The notes under the pieces were generated by a model. The model saw nothing but the letters and a program-made list of their open reading frames with translations. It did no database searches and was not told where the DNA came from. The translations under genes were made by a program, and so were the position numbers. Shown one piece after another: positions 17,761 through 26,459 of a stretch of 64,000 nt of DNA. The stretch is taken from the NCBI RefSeq assembly GCF_000429485.1, contig NZ_AUBY01000025.1, positions 1-64,000 of the forward strand. Direction: 5' to 3'. This DNA comes from Aliagarivorans marinus DSM 23064. GTDB taxonomy: Bacteria; Pseudomonadota; Gammaproteobacteria; Enterobacterales; Celerinatantimonadaceae. Every line of letters begins with the position of its first letter. Positions within the stretch are counted from its first letter, which is position 1.

Positions 17761-18933
17761 TCAGTGCTTCCCAATCAGCTGGAGAAGATACTGCCAGAGC
17801 TCAAACTTGGCAGGACCGAGATCATCAAGGCGGTTCACCTCGTGTTTACGTTGCGAGAACTTAGGCAACAAGAACGCTGCGATACGACGCAGCTTGGCCA
17901 TCGCGCTGTAATTGGAGGACTTTAAGCAGATGTATAGGCTGTCCAGATCGCCAAGCAGCCAGCGCAACTGCTGGCCCTGGCGATAGGCCGGCTGCGGCGG
18001 TAAAGCAGCAGCACTCTCGCCCGCCAGCAACAACTTAGGAAAGTCCACACCAGCATCGATGGCCAGCTGCAAGGAGCCCCAAAAACGGGTGTTCACTTCC
18101 ATCAAATAGGCGGTGCCATCGTCGCCGATGCGAAACTCCACCATGGCCACGCCATGCCAGTTGGCATCATCCAATAGTTGTTGCGCCGCGGCCAATAGCT
18201 GCGGGTCGGCCGCGCGGCTTTCGCTAAGCACACTCACTCCGCCACCGGGCGGTTTCTCACGTAGTCGACAATGGGCGAAGTGGGCCGCCATCCGCCCGCG
18301 TTGGTAGTAACAGAAGATCCCGCCGCCATGGCCGGGAACAAAGGCCTGCAGCATAAACGGGTGGCCCTGAAAGTAGGGCAGTTGCAGCGCCTGCTCCAGC
18401 TGTTGTGGATTGTGAATGATATGTACCTCGGTGCTCAGCCAGTGATCGCCTTGGTAGATACGCGACAGGTAGGGCTTTAGCACACAAGGAAACTCGCAGC
18501 TGCTGCTATCGAGCTCGCTGGCATCGTTGAGGTAGCGGGTTTCGGGCACGGCCAGCCCAAGCTGTTGGGCGCGCTGGGTGAGCTGCACCTTGTCGCTTAG
18601 CTGGGTGACCACCTCAAGCGGTGCGAAGGGCATGGCTAAGTCGGGGAGTTGGGCTTGATGGGCCAGCAGCAGGCGGCTGCTGATCTCTGTCATCGGAAGC
18701 ACCCAGCGGTATTGTCGCTGGGAGAGTTGTTGGGCCAGCCAGCCAATAAACGCCAAGGGCTGCTCGGCCGGTGAGGGCGATTGCAGATAGTCGCGACAGT
18801 GGCGCGAACACCCGGCGAGCGCTTGCGCGGTGTCGTCGGCGCAGTCGATCTGATAATCGCCTGTGGCGCCCAAACTGCGGGTGACGGCCAACGCGCTGCG
18901 CTGGTTGGCGTCTAATACGAGGATTGCTTCCAT
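17761..18933 (-). CDS. ATP-grasp protein of the exosortase locus
   Basis: The 390-residue protein has an ATP-grasp fold, with an N-terminal Rossmann-like part (ILVLDANQRSALAVTRSLG), a central ATP-binding domain (PCVLKPYLS) and the metal-binding segment YLMEVNTRFWGSLQLAIDAG near residue 285. The family ligates a carboxylate to an amine or thiol through an acyl phosphate. It is cotranscribed with a deacetylase, which makes a step such as amino-acid attachment to a freed amino sugar imaginable, but this is inference. A second ATP-grasp domain occurs in the fusion protein at 51234. Confidence 0.85.
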   Translation of the reverse strand: MEAILVLDANQRSALAVTRSLGATGDYQIDCADDTAQALAGCSRHCRDYLQSPSPAEQPLAFIGWLAQQLSQRQYRWVLPMTEISSRLLLAHQAQLPDLAMPFAPLEVVTQLSDKVQLTQRAQQLGLAVPETRYLNDASELDSSSCEFPCVLKPYLSRIYQGDHWLSTEVHIIHNPQQLEQALQLPYFQGHPFMLQAFVPGHGGGIFCYYQRGRMAAHFAHCRLREKPPGGGVSVLSESRAADPQLLAAAQQLLDDANWHGVAMVEFRIGDDGTAYLMEVNTRFWGSLQLAIDAGVDFPKLLLAGESAAALPPQPAYRQGQQLRWLLGDLDSLYICLKSSNYSAMAKLRRIAAFLLPKFSQRKHEVNRLDDLGPAKFELWQYLLQLIGKH

Positions 18934-19290
18934 GCTACCTTCTTTTATACCAATCTACATAAGTAACTGTTCATTCTTGCTGGTTAAAATCATTGATGAC
19001 AGCGTCAACGCTTTTGTAATTAGTCCACTAGTTACGGCAAGCGCCTCCTTGTCCTCAATGATTTTCCCTGCGCAATATCTGAACATTAACTTATCCAGAT
19101 TGGTATTAGATTCTCGTCCTAGCTTAAATACCTTATTTATCAGGTACAAGCAGTATTCGCTGGGAGGCTAGCAGATCCTTGTGACAGTATGAATAGGCAG
19201 CGCGGCGCGCCACAGTAGATGTGGTTTCTCAATTTTGCTTAGGCTAAGCTAGGGCTACTTAGCAAGTTAAGGATGACCGCTTAAGTAACC
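18934..19290. other. Divergent intergenic region
   Basis: About 357 bases between the minus-strand ATP-grasp gene and the plus-strand glycosyltransferase gene. It is AT-rich at first and probably holds promoters for both sides. I see no sigma-54 element, gene or convincing inverted repeat; GGCGCGCC near 19205 is a plain palindrome. Confidence 0.4.
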
Positions 19291-20433
19291 ATGACCACCA
19301 TCATGCACCTGATAGACACCACCGGACCGGGCGGTGCCGAAGATGTCTTTATTACACTGGCAGACCAGCTCCGCCATCACCAACTCGACTCCTTGGTGGT
19401 GATCCGGGGCGAAGGCTACGTGGCCGATACCCTGCGTGCGCGCGGCCTGGAGCCGGTGATCATTCCCGCCAAGGGCAGCTTCAATGTGAAGCTGGTATGG
19501 CGGCTGGCACGGTTGGTGCTCAAGCATCGGGTCTCGCTGATCCAATCTCACCTACTCGGCTCCAATGTTTATGCGGCCATTACTGGCTTAGCAACCGGCA
19601 CACCTGTGGTGGCCACCTACCATGGCATGGTCGACGTCGCGCCCGACGAGCGTTTCCGCTGGCTTAAGCGCACCATGATGAAGTGGGGAATCAAGCGCTA
19701 TGTGGCGGTCAGCGACAGCCTGAGCCAGCGCATCCAACAGCTTGGCTTGCTCGATGCCATACGCACTCGGGTGATCTACAACGGCATTGATGTTGCGGCC
19801 TATGCCATCGAACCATCGAATGCCCTACGTGAACAACTACAGATCCCTGCCGATAGCCTGCTGATCGGCGCACTGGGCAATATTCGCCAGCCCAAGCGCT
19901 ACGATGTGTTGCTCGACGCCCTTGCCAAATGCCACGGCGAGCGCCCGGTAGTGCTGGCAATTGCCGGCGATCCCAAGGCCAAGCTTATCGACGCGCTGAA
20001 ACAGCAAGCCAAGGAGTTGGGGCTTGAGCAGGTGCACTTTCTCGGCTTTGTTTCTGATACTCCAGCCTATCTGGCCGGGCTGGACCTGTTTGTGTTGTGC
20101 TCCGACTCCGAGGGCTTTTCCATCTCAACCATCGAAGCGCTGGCCTGTGGCTTGCCGATGGTGCTGACCCGCTGCGGCGGCCCCGAGGAGATCATCGGCG
20201 ACAGCCGCGAGCTGGCGCACTTTGCCAGTCCGGCGGACAGCGATGATTTGGCGGCCAAGCTGACACAGGCCATGCAAGCTATCGCTAAGGGTGACACGCG
20301 CAGCGCTGCGGCTCGGGCCTGGGTTACCCAGCGCTTTTCCATGGAGGCCATGCTGGCGGGGTATTTGTCGGTGTATCGTGAATTAGGTGTGGATTGTCAG
20401 GTACCACAGCTTACCGCCGAGGAGGGGCGTTAA
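19291..20433 (+). CDS. Glycosyltransferase family 4
   Basis: A GT-B fold glycosyltransferase of 380 residues. The N-terminal motif DTTGPGGAEDVF and the C-terminal E-x7-E region (SDSEGFSISTIEALACGLPMV) are typical of GT4. It would add a sugar from a nucleotide donor to the lipid-linked repeat unit in the cytoplasm. The stop TAA overlaps the ATG of the following phosphatase gene (TAATG), so the pair is translationally coupled. A degraded relative of this gene lies at 30326-31200. Confidence 0.9.
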   Translation: MTTIMHLIDTTGPGGAEDVFITLADQLRHHQLDSLVVIRGEGYVADTLRARGLEPVIIPAKGSFNVKLVWRLARLVLKHRVSLIQSHLLGSNVYAAITGLATGTPVVATYHGMVDVAPDERFRWLKRTMMKWGIKRYVAVSDSLSQRIQQLGLLDAIRTRVIYNGIDVAAYAIEPSNALREQLQIPADSLLIGALGNIRQPKRYDVLLDALAKCHGERPVVLAIAGDPKAKLIDALKQQAKELGLEQVHFLGFVSDTPAYLAGLDLFVLCSDSEGFSISTIEALACGLPMVLTRCGGPEEIIGDSRELAHFASPADSDDLAAKLTQAMQAIAKGDTRSAAARAWVTQRFSMEAMLAGYLSVYRELGVDCQVPQLTAEEGR

Positions 20434-20981
20434 TGATTACAGCCCATATTCAGGACCATTACGGGTCCAAATCGGGACTACTCAACTTTAGTATTCACCA
20501 ATTGCAGCTGTGGCTGGGGCGCTATCGCCCGGCCCAAGACCTTACCCAGATCAAGCGCTTGGTGTTTATCTGCAGTGGCAATATCTGCCGCAGCCCCTTT
20601 GCTGAGAAGGTGGCGCGGGCCAAGGGCTTCGATGCTATCTCCTTTGGTTTGGACTGTCGTGGCGGCGATGCTGCCAACGAGCGCGCCACCGCACTCGCCG
20701 GGGCGCATCAGGGATTGATGGAGCAGCACTGCTCGCAGAATCTACGCGACTATAGCGCCCAAGCGGGCGACCTGCTGTTGGTGATGGAACCGGAGCAGCT
20801 CACCCGCACCAAGGCACAGTTACCCAACAGTGAAGTGGCGCTGTTAGGCTTGTGGTGTAAGCCTTCTATAGCCTATCTGCATGATCCTTACACTGCTTCG
20901 GAGGCGTATTTTGAACGTTGTTTTAGTTGCGTTGAAATCGCCGTCACCAATTTAATAGCGAGAATTTATGCAGCTAATTAA
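20433..20981 (+). CDS. Low-molecular-weight protein tyrosine phosphatase (Wzb-like)
   Basis: The 182-residue protein has the phosphatase loop CSGNICRSP (Cys47 to Arg53, a C-x5-R motif) and the general-acid segment HDPYT near residue 150. It has about 40 extra residues before the domain. Such phosphatases dephosphorylate bacterial tyrosine autokinases that control exopolysaccharide assembly; the autokinase is at 58287 in this window, an unusual distance. I start at ATG 20433, which overlaps the stop of the glycosyltransferase. Confidence 0.87.
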   Translation: MITAHIQDHYGSKSGLLNFSIHQLQLWLGRYRPAQDLTQIKRLVFICSGNICRSPFAEKVARAKGFDAISFGLDCRGGDAANERATALAGAHQGLMEQHCSQNLRDYSAQAGDLLLVMEPEQLTRTKAQLPNSEVALLGLWCKPSIAYLHDPYTASEAYFERCFSCVEIAVTNLIARIYAAN

Positions 20982-21444
20982 TGAGAGAGTTGAGGTTGGG
21001 GAGCTGACTATGTTGTATTTCTTGAGGCTGTGCCAAGTATATAGCACAGGAGATGTTAACCTACAGCGTCTTAGTATTGCTCTCAAGAACCTTTAATGAA
21101 GGCACTTAAGTGGCTGTTCATAACACTATATAGTAGCAATATTGTTTTAAAGGCTATCCAGAATCGATAGACGTTGATTCGGCAGAATTAGAGATTGTAC
21201 AGAAAATTTTCGTTACATCTGAAAGACTGATGGTTGAATGCTATCACGCGATGCAAATTGTGTTAGGTTACTACTACTTTAATTAGCTAGGCTCCAGAAA
21301 TGGAATGCCTATGATTTTCTTTATGTGTTAATTCTATCGCTACTTCTCCATTGCTTTGTGGAGGTTTGTCATGTGCTGAATTAGACGTTGGTTATAAGGT
21401 TAGATTAATTGGCGATTGAGGATAAGCAAGGTAGTGAGGAGTGT
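20982..21444. other. Non-coding stretch before a broken acyltransferase
   Basis: About 460 AT-rich bases without an open reading frame of note. Short translated bits do not match anything I recognise. It may be decayed sequence at the edge of the degraded island that follows. Confidence 0.4.
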
Positions 21445-21507
21445 ATGAAAACAGGGTGTTTAGATAGCCTAACTTGGCTTAGAGGTATAGCCGCATTTTT
21501 CGTTGTT

Positions 21508-21516
21508 GTGTCACAT
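21508..21516 (+). repeat. Target-site duplication, left copy
   Basis: GTGTCACAT stands directly before the left end of the IS element and is repeated exactly at 22569-22577 after its right end. Confidence 0.92.
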
Positions 21517-22568
21517 GGCGTTGTTGCCTAAATCGAGTTGAACCATTTTGCTCATCTGCGATCTGATCGTTAAACCCTACTATCAGGTCGCATCATGGGT
21601 ACAGCCAAGGGCAAAATCACCAACTGGACGCAATACAACCAAGCCTTAAACCAAAGAGGTTCGTTAACCTTTTGGATGGACGATGCTGCTATCAAGCATT
21701 GGTACAACCAACACCCTTCTGGTCGCCGAGGCCGTAGCAATACGTACAGTGACTCAGCCATCAGCACCGCGCTCATGATTAAGGGCGTGTTTAAGCTACC
21801 TCTGCGAGCGCTGGAAGGATTTATCAACTCGATATTTCGTCTGATGGATGTTGACCTCAAGTCGCCTGATTATAGCTGTATCAGCAAGCGAGCTAAGACG
21901 GTTGAAGTTAACTATCGCCTACGTTGTAAGGGGCCTGCCAGGCATATCGTGATTGATGCAACGGGGTTGAAGGTCTTTGGTGAAGGTGAATGGAAGATCC
22001 GTAAGCACGGCAAGGAGAAGCGGCGCATATGGCGCAAGATGCACTTGGCCGTTGATGTCGACACTCATGAAATAGTGAGCGCAGTAGCTTCACTCGATAG
22101 CGTGCATGACAGTGAAGTACTCCCCATACTCATTAACCCACTTCGTCGCAAGATAGCGCAAGTCTCCGCCGACGGTGCCTACGACACAAAGCATTGCTAC
22201 GCCTTGCTTCAGCGGAAAGGAATTACAGCCACCATTCCACCCAGGAAGAATGCCGGGTATTGGCGTGGTGAACACCCACGAAACGCGGCCGTAGATGCGC
22301 TTAAGGCCGGGCAGTTAGCATCGTGGAAGCATGATAGTGGCTATCACGAACGGTCTCTATCAGAGACGGCTATGTATCGTTATAAGCAACTCATTAGCGG
22401 CAAACTGAGCCTGCGCGATTACAATGCGCAAGTTGGAGAAATCATGGCTAGCGTAGCGGCGTTGAACAAAGTGAGCAGGCTAGGTATGCCTGTTCGTCAG
22501 GTAGCTGGATAAATCGTAGAACAGCACAGGGTTACTGCGCTCCCTGTACTGAATTGATCAACAAGGCC
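21517..22568 (+). mobile_element. Intact IS element, IS5 family, IS903-like group
   Basis: The element is 1052 bp. Its left end GGCGTTGTTGCCTAAATC and right end (read inward) GGCCTTGTTGATCAATTC are imperfect inverted repeats that resemble the IS903 ends. A 9-bp duplication flanks it, the size known for IS903-type elements. It contains one full transposase gene. It interrupts the acyltransferase gene. Three degraded copies lie at about 24318, 31335 and 33605. Confidence 0.93.
21595..22512 (+). CDS. IS5-family transposase
   Basis: A 305-residue DDE transposase. The first acidic residue is in HIVIDATGLKVFGEGEW, the second in SADGAYDTKH and the Glu in YHERSLSETAMYRYKQ, the usual IS903-group order. 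The N-terminal third holds the DNA-binding part (YSDSAISTALMIKGVFKLPL). No stop or frameshift is present, so the enzyme is probably active and could act on the defective copies if their ends are intact. Confidence 0.95.
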   Translation: MGTAKGKITNWTQYNQALNQRGSLTFWMDDAAIKHWYNQHPSGRRGRSNTYSDSAISTALMIKGVFKLPLRALEGFINSIFRLMDVDLKSPDYSCISKRAKTVEVNYRLRCKGPARHIVIDATGLKVFGEGEWKIRKHGKEKRRIWRKMHLAVDVDTHEIVSAVASLDSVHDSEVLPILINPLRRKIAQVSADGAYDTKHCYALLQRKGITATIPPRKNAGYWRGEHPRNAAVDALKAGQLASWKHDSGYHERSLSETAMYRYKQLISGKLSLRDYNAQVGEIMASVAALNKVSRLGMPVRQVAG

Positions 22569-22577
22569 GTGTCACAT
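22569..22577 (+). repeat. Target-site duplication, right copy
   Basis: Second copy of GTGTCACAT, directly after the IS right end. Removing the element and one copy restores the acyltransferase reading frame across the junction (VVVSHSFRATEQ). Confidence 0.92.
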
Positions 22578-23634
22578 TCATTTAGAGCAACCGAACAAAT
22601 TTTTTATAAGGGGGCGCGAATTCACTGCGCCACTATTAAAATATTTCGACGCGGGTAGTTTTGGGGTTTGCCTGTTCTTTGCACTAAGTGGTTGTACTTT
22701 GTATATAAGTAATGGTGAAAATCTTGATGGTTGTGCTGGGTTTGTCGATTTCTTCATTAAGCGGTTGTTTCGGATTTGTCCTTTGTTTGCAATGTCGATT
22801 TTAACTTATATGGTCTTTAGCTATTTATTATCTTTAGTTTGTGTCGGTGGGGATGAACTTTGGATCGCCGGAATGCTCAATCCCTATGAGATAAAAGACG
22901 TAATTTCCTATCTTTCATTGACTCACAATATAACCGGACCAAATGGGCTATTTCAAGGTCCTTATTGGTCATTGCCCATCGAGTTTTAATATTATTTGCT
23001 ATTAGCGTTGTGTGTATACTTTATGCGTTTCAGGTATGTGGGCGTGCTTTTCCCTCTGTTTTTTTGTTGTTTCTCTATGGTATATACTTTCTTGATCTGA
23101 TTTCTTTTGACCGCAATGATTTTTTCGCCTTGGTTGCTCATTATTTGGTGAAGTACTCTTGGCAAGAGTAATGGATAAACGCTGGCAGTTACTATCACCT
23201 GTATCAGGTGTTATAGGGGTTGTATTGGTTATTGATTTGGTTAATCAGCTGTCTAGCGGTTTCTTAGAGATTCCCGACGATATCCCCTTCCTTTCAACTA
23301 GCTGGAATATCTACTGCTTAGGCTCGTTGGGATGTATATTTTTTGCTTAAGTATTCCAAATACTAAAGAGGGACAGTGCGCTTACGGTTGCTATCAATAT
23401 ATGGGAGAATCTCTTACAGTATCTACGTGTTTCATATGTTGTTCGTAGCGATAGGCACCTATATCGTTATGTCGTTAGGTTTAGTTGGGCTTACGAAGTT
23501 GTGGGTGGTATTCCCGATTACCTTAGTTGGTAGTTTTATGCTTTCCATCGTGACTTACCAGTACATTGAGAAATGCTCAATTTTGTGGGGGCGTAAGGTG
23601 TCAAATTGGCTGGTCGACAAAGGATAGCTCTCCA

Positions 23635-24342
23635 ATGTTAGCTAAGAAATCGTTAACATGTTCTACTGTGCTAGTGGTTACCTTCTTGCTTGGAGTTTTG
23701 ATCAGCCTTGCAGCTCAACGCTTGGGTATTGAGCCGTTTAGACAGCAACCTAACTATAGCGAGATTAGGGCTCGAGTTGTGAGTAACCGATTATCCCATA
23801 TCAACATGCAGCAAGAGCATTGCTATGATGCAGTCTTTTTAGGAGATAGCCTCACTGGACAAGCAAATTAGTCTGACTATCTCCCTGAGATTTCTATTGC
23901 TAATCAGGGTATTTCAGGTGATGTAACTGGAGACATTTTGAAGCGCTTGGAGTTATCTGAATCAGTATGTGCAGATAGGGTATTTCTTATGATTGGGATC
24001 AACGATCTGCTTCGTAACTATGAGAATGAAACTATATTAGAAAATGCAATTTACATTTTCCGGTGATTGTCAAATGAAAAGAGAGTTATAGTTCAGTCTA
24101 TACTTTATGCCGCAGAGTATGAGAGTGAACTTAATCAAACAATTGCTAGGTTGAACGAGCAGCTTAAGGATGCTACATCAGAAAACGACCGGGTTAGCTT
24201 TCTAGATGTGAACGCAATTATTAGCCCTAGTTATACTTATACAAGAGATGAGCACCTGAGCGACAATATTCACCTGAGTAGCGAGGGATACCGAGGGTGG
24301 TCCACCGCCATTCGAGCAGCGTTGTTGCCTAAATCGAATTGA
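23635..24342 (+). pseudogene. SGNH/GDSL hydrolase, disrupted by stop codons
   Basis: One frame from ATG 23635 encodes an SGNH esterase: an N-terminal membrane or signal segment, block I FLGDSLTGQ, block III MIGINDLL and block V HLSSEGY. It is broken by an in-frame TAG at 23869-23871 and TGA at 24064-24066, and no frameshift is needed to read across them. The last codons run into an IS903-like end, whose GCC-TAA supplies the stop. Such hydrolases remove or add acyl groups on surface sugars, and it follows the broken acyltransferase, so both probably belonged to one decoration module. Confidence 0.78.
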
Positions 24343-24500
24343 AGCATCTTGCTCACCTATGATCTGATCGTTAAGCCTTATAACTACGATTGCATCATTG
24401 GCATATACTAGGGATGGTCACTTCCCTATTAAAGTGACAGTTCCCGCCAAGGAAGAATGCCGGACTTTGGCGTGGTTATCATTCATGAAATGATGTAGTA
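24318..24500 (+). mobile_element. IS903-like element remnant (large internal deletion)
   Basis: From about 24318 the text GCGTTGTTGCCTAAATCGA and the following 80 bases match the left end of the intact IS at 21517 with scattered changes, through the position of the transposase start. It then jumps to a segment matching the late transposase (CCAAGGAAGAATGCCGG, GGCGTGGTTATC). Most of the coding part is lost. From 24500 to 24687 I see nothing further. Confidence 0.8.
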
Positions 24501-24687
24501 CTTTTACATCTAGCTTAATTGTGTATTACGGGCTGTCTCCTACTATTTGACGCTAGTTTGAACACTGGTGATACTGATACAGATTTAGGATTGTAATATT
24601 TAAAGAGACTCCATGACAAGGTCTCAGTTATGAGTCCGTTACAGAGTTTACCATTAAAAATTGTGGCTAGGTATTACATATGTCCAA

Positions 24688-25608
24688 TTATTTTCTCCTT
24701 ACAAATCCTTTCTTAACGAATAAAGAAAAAAACCTAGCAGAGTAGTAAATAAAAAACAGTAATAACTTACCAACATAGTCCACAAAACCCATCACTTGAT
24801 ACTTAGAAACAACACTGATGCTAAGAAACAAAAAATAAGCGGAAAACGTAATGAAAAAACCTGACGTTTTGTCTGTGGCAAATAGACAAATCAAAAAAAC
24901 CAAAAAAAGTGCATTAAGTGTAGAGGCTAGAAAAACCTTGGATGCTAACATAGTATTTAGAGTATAAGTATCGCCGATACCATGCCAAACCTCTCGCCGC
25001 CAAAAACCAAGTAAATCATGAGGGTTTCCTTCATGATGAACAAAAAAATTTGGATTATCTATAATCTTCCCACCTAGCTTCTCCATTCGATAGCAAAGAT
25101 CGACATCCTCACCTGTGACCTTATTCCTATCGAAACCATTTAGCCTAAGGAATGCCTTGCGACTAATAATGAGGTTCCCACCGTTTATATAGCTTTTTTT
25201 GGTTTTATTGCCAGTAAGCCAGTAACGTTCTACCCAACTAGGGGTCGTGGACAAATCATACTCTGTTCCTGAAATGCAATTTGAAGAGAGTAGCTCTTCG
25301 AAGTTTGAACTCAAAGCAGTGGACCACTTAGGGGTGACTATTACATCTGCATCAACAAAGACTAAAATTTTTCCTTTAGACCTTTCCTTACCCACATTTC
25401 GAGCTTCGGATACCGTCACCCGCTCTTCCAATCTAAAGAGAGAAACAGGGAATTTATGTACGATTAGAGAAGTATTATCTTCAGAAGCATTGTCAATGAC
25501 TATAATCTCCGAACTTAAACCTGAAGGAGAAAACTCAAGCAAAGCCGTCAGACAACTAGCTATATGCCTAGACTCGTTATATGCTGGAACAATAATGCTA
25601 ACATCCAT
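24688..25608 (-). CDS. Glycosyltransferase family 2
   Basis: A 306-residue GT-A glycosyltransferase. It opens with MDVSIIVPAYNESRHIASCL, has the DxD-like segment VFVDADVIV near residue 94 and the acceptor-side TGEDVDLCYRMEKLGG near residue 172. The last 90 residues contain about two membrane helices, tying it to the inner membrane. Base composition is clearly AT-richer than the flanking core genes, a sign of separate origin. It looks intact, in an otherwise decaying island. Confidence 0.87.
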   Translation of the reverse strand: MDVSIIVPAYNESRHIASCLTALLEFSPSGLSSEIIVIDNASEDNTSLIVHKFPVSLFRLEERVTVSEARNVGKERSKGKILVFVDADVIVTPKWSTALSSNFEELLSSNCISGTEYDLSTTPSWVERYWLTGNKTKKSYINGGNLIISRKAFLRLNGFDRNKVTGEDVDLCYRMEKLGGKIIDNPNFFVHHEGNPHDLLGFWRREVWHGIGDTYTLNTMLASKVFLASTLNALFLVFLICLFATDKTSGFFITFSAYFLFLSISVVSKYQVMGFVDYVGKLLLFFIYYSARFFSLFVKKGFVRRK

Positions 25609-25625
25609 ATTAATAATTCCTAAAA

Positions 25626-26339
25626 TTAGTCACCTATTCTAGCATAGCCGCCATCACCTAATGTATTGGGTGGAGATGAACCTGTTGCTATAACCAAGTT
25701 GTCAATGAATGCACTATTACTAGGTGGGGATTCATTGTTCCAATAAGTGAAAATATATATTCCATCCAATTTTCCACCTTGAGGAATTGTAGGAATGTCG
25801 GTGCGGTCAAAAATGAGTTTTCCATCCATCCATACTCTAAATACTCCATCCCCATAAAGGCTGTGTGGGACATCATCTACATAAATATATACTTCAAAGT
25901 TAATCCACTTATCTCGAGGGATGCTATCTACTGGATATATTTCCCAGCGGTTATGCCCTTCTTTAATGGTTCTGTATGTGTAACTATAATCACCAATACG
26001 TTGAATATAAACATCATTGTAACCTCCATTCTTACCATCCTGTTTGCTAGTGTGGAATCTAATGAACTTCATCCAAGGGGTTGCAGAGAACTCAAATTCT
26101 GCAGGCCATAATATAGAAAAGCGTAGCCATATTTGATCTCCTTTCCTAAGTTCTGGGTTAATTGGAATGATTCCTCCCCATCGACCAAACCCTCCTCCGT
26201 CTCCTTCATTTATTTTCATTTCAACAGAAAAGAGCCCGCTTTTTGATACTTTATCGCTAACCCTAGTCCGTCCAGCAGATTTGAAAACATTAGGCCTGTC
26301 CCCTGGTTCATAATCTTCAAAGCTAGAGCAATAATATGG
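25626..26339 (-). pseudogene. Polysaccharide-lyase-like protein, likely lost its signal peptide by frameshift
   Basis: The frame is open from 26339 to the stop at 25626, but its first ATG is at 26219 in mid-domain. Before that ATG the frame already reads SFEDYEPGDRPNVFKSAG and GLFSVEM, a typical start of concanavalin-like polysaccharide-lyase domains; later LRFSILWPAEF, WMKFIRFHTSK and VWMDGKLIFDRTD agree. In another frame from ATG 26374 lies a signal-like MTAFIAISFLFNHIIALA, two bases out of phase. The simplest reading is a secreted lyase gene with one indel near 26325-26345. If translated from 26219 it would be cytosolic and incomplete. Substrate unknown; the lyase family call is moderate. 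Confidence 0.6.
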
Positions 26340-26459
26340 TTAAAAAGAAAACTGATCGCAATAAAAGCGGTCATTCGATTGGGGACTGCACGAAATAAAA
26401 AGACAGCTACACAAACCCAGGTAGTGTAGTTTATGTTGAATAGACATATAGAGATCCTT

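Larger units (their letters stand above)
21445..23627 (+). pseudogene. Acyltransferase-3 family membrane protein, disrupted
   Basis: The gene starts at ATG 21445 behind GAGGAG and gives MKTGCLDSLTWLRGIAAFF, the usual opening of acyltransferase-3 proteins that acylate surface sugars. After 24 codons it is split by an IS element at 21517-22568. Past the element the reading resumes as SFRATEQIFYKG, then shifts frame at a G5 run (22610-22614); one G fewer would restore GREFTAPLLKYFDAG. An in-frame TAA at 22987-22989 sits where SLPIEF-stop-YYLLLALC suggests a former Gln codon. Further shifts follow, and the last part is RISYSIYVFHMLFVAIG. At least four lesions make it dead. Confidence 0.85.
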
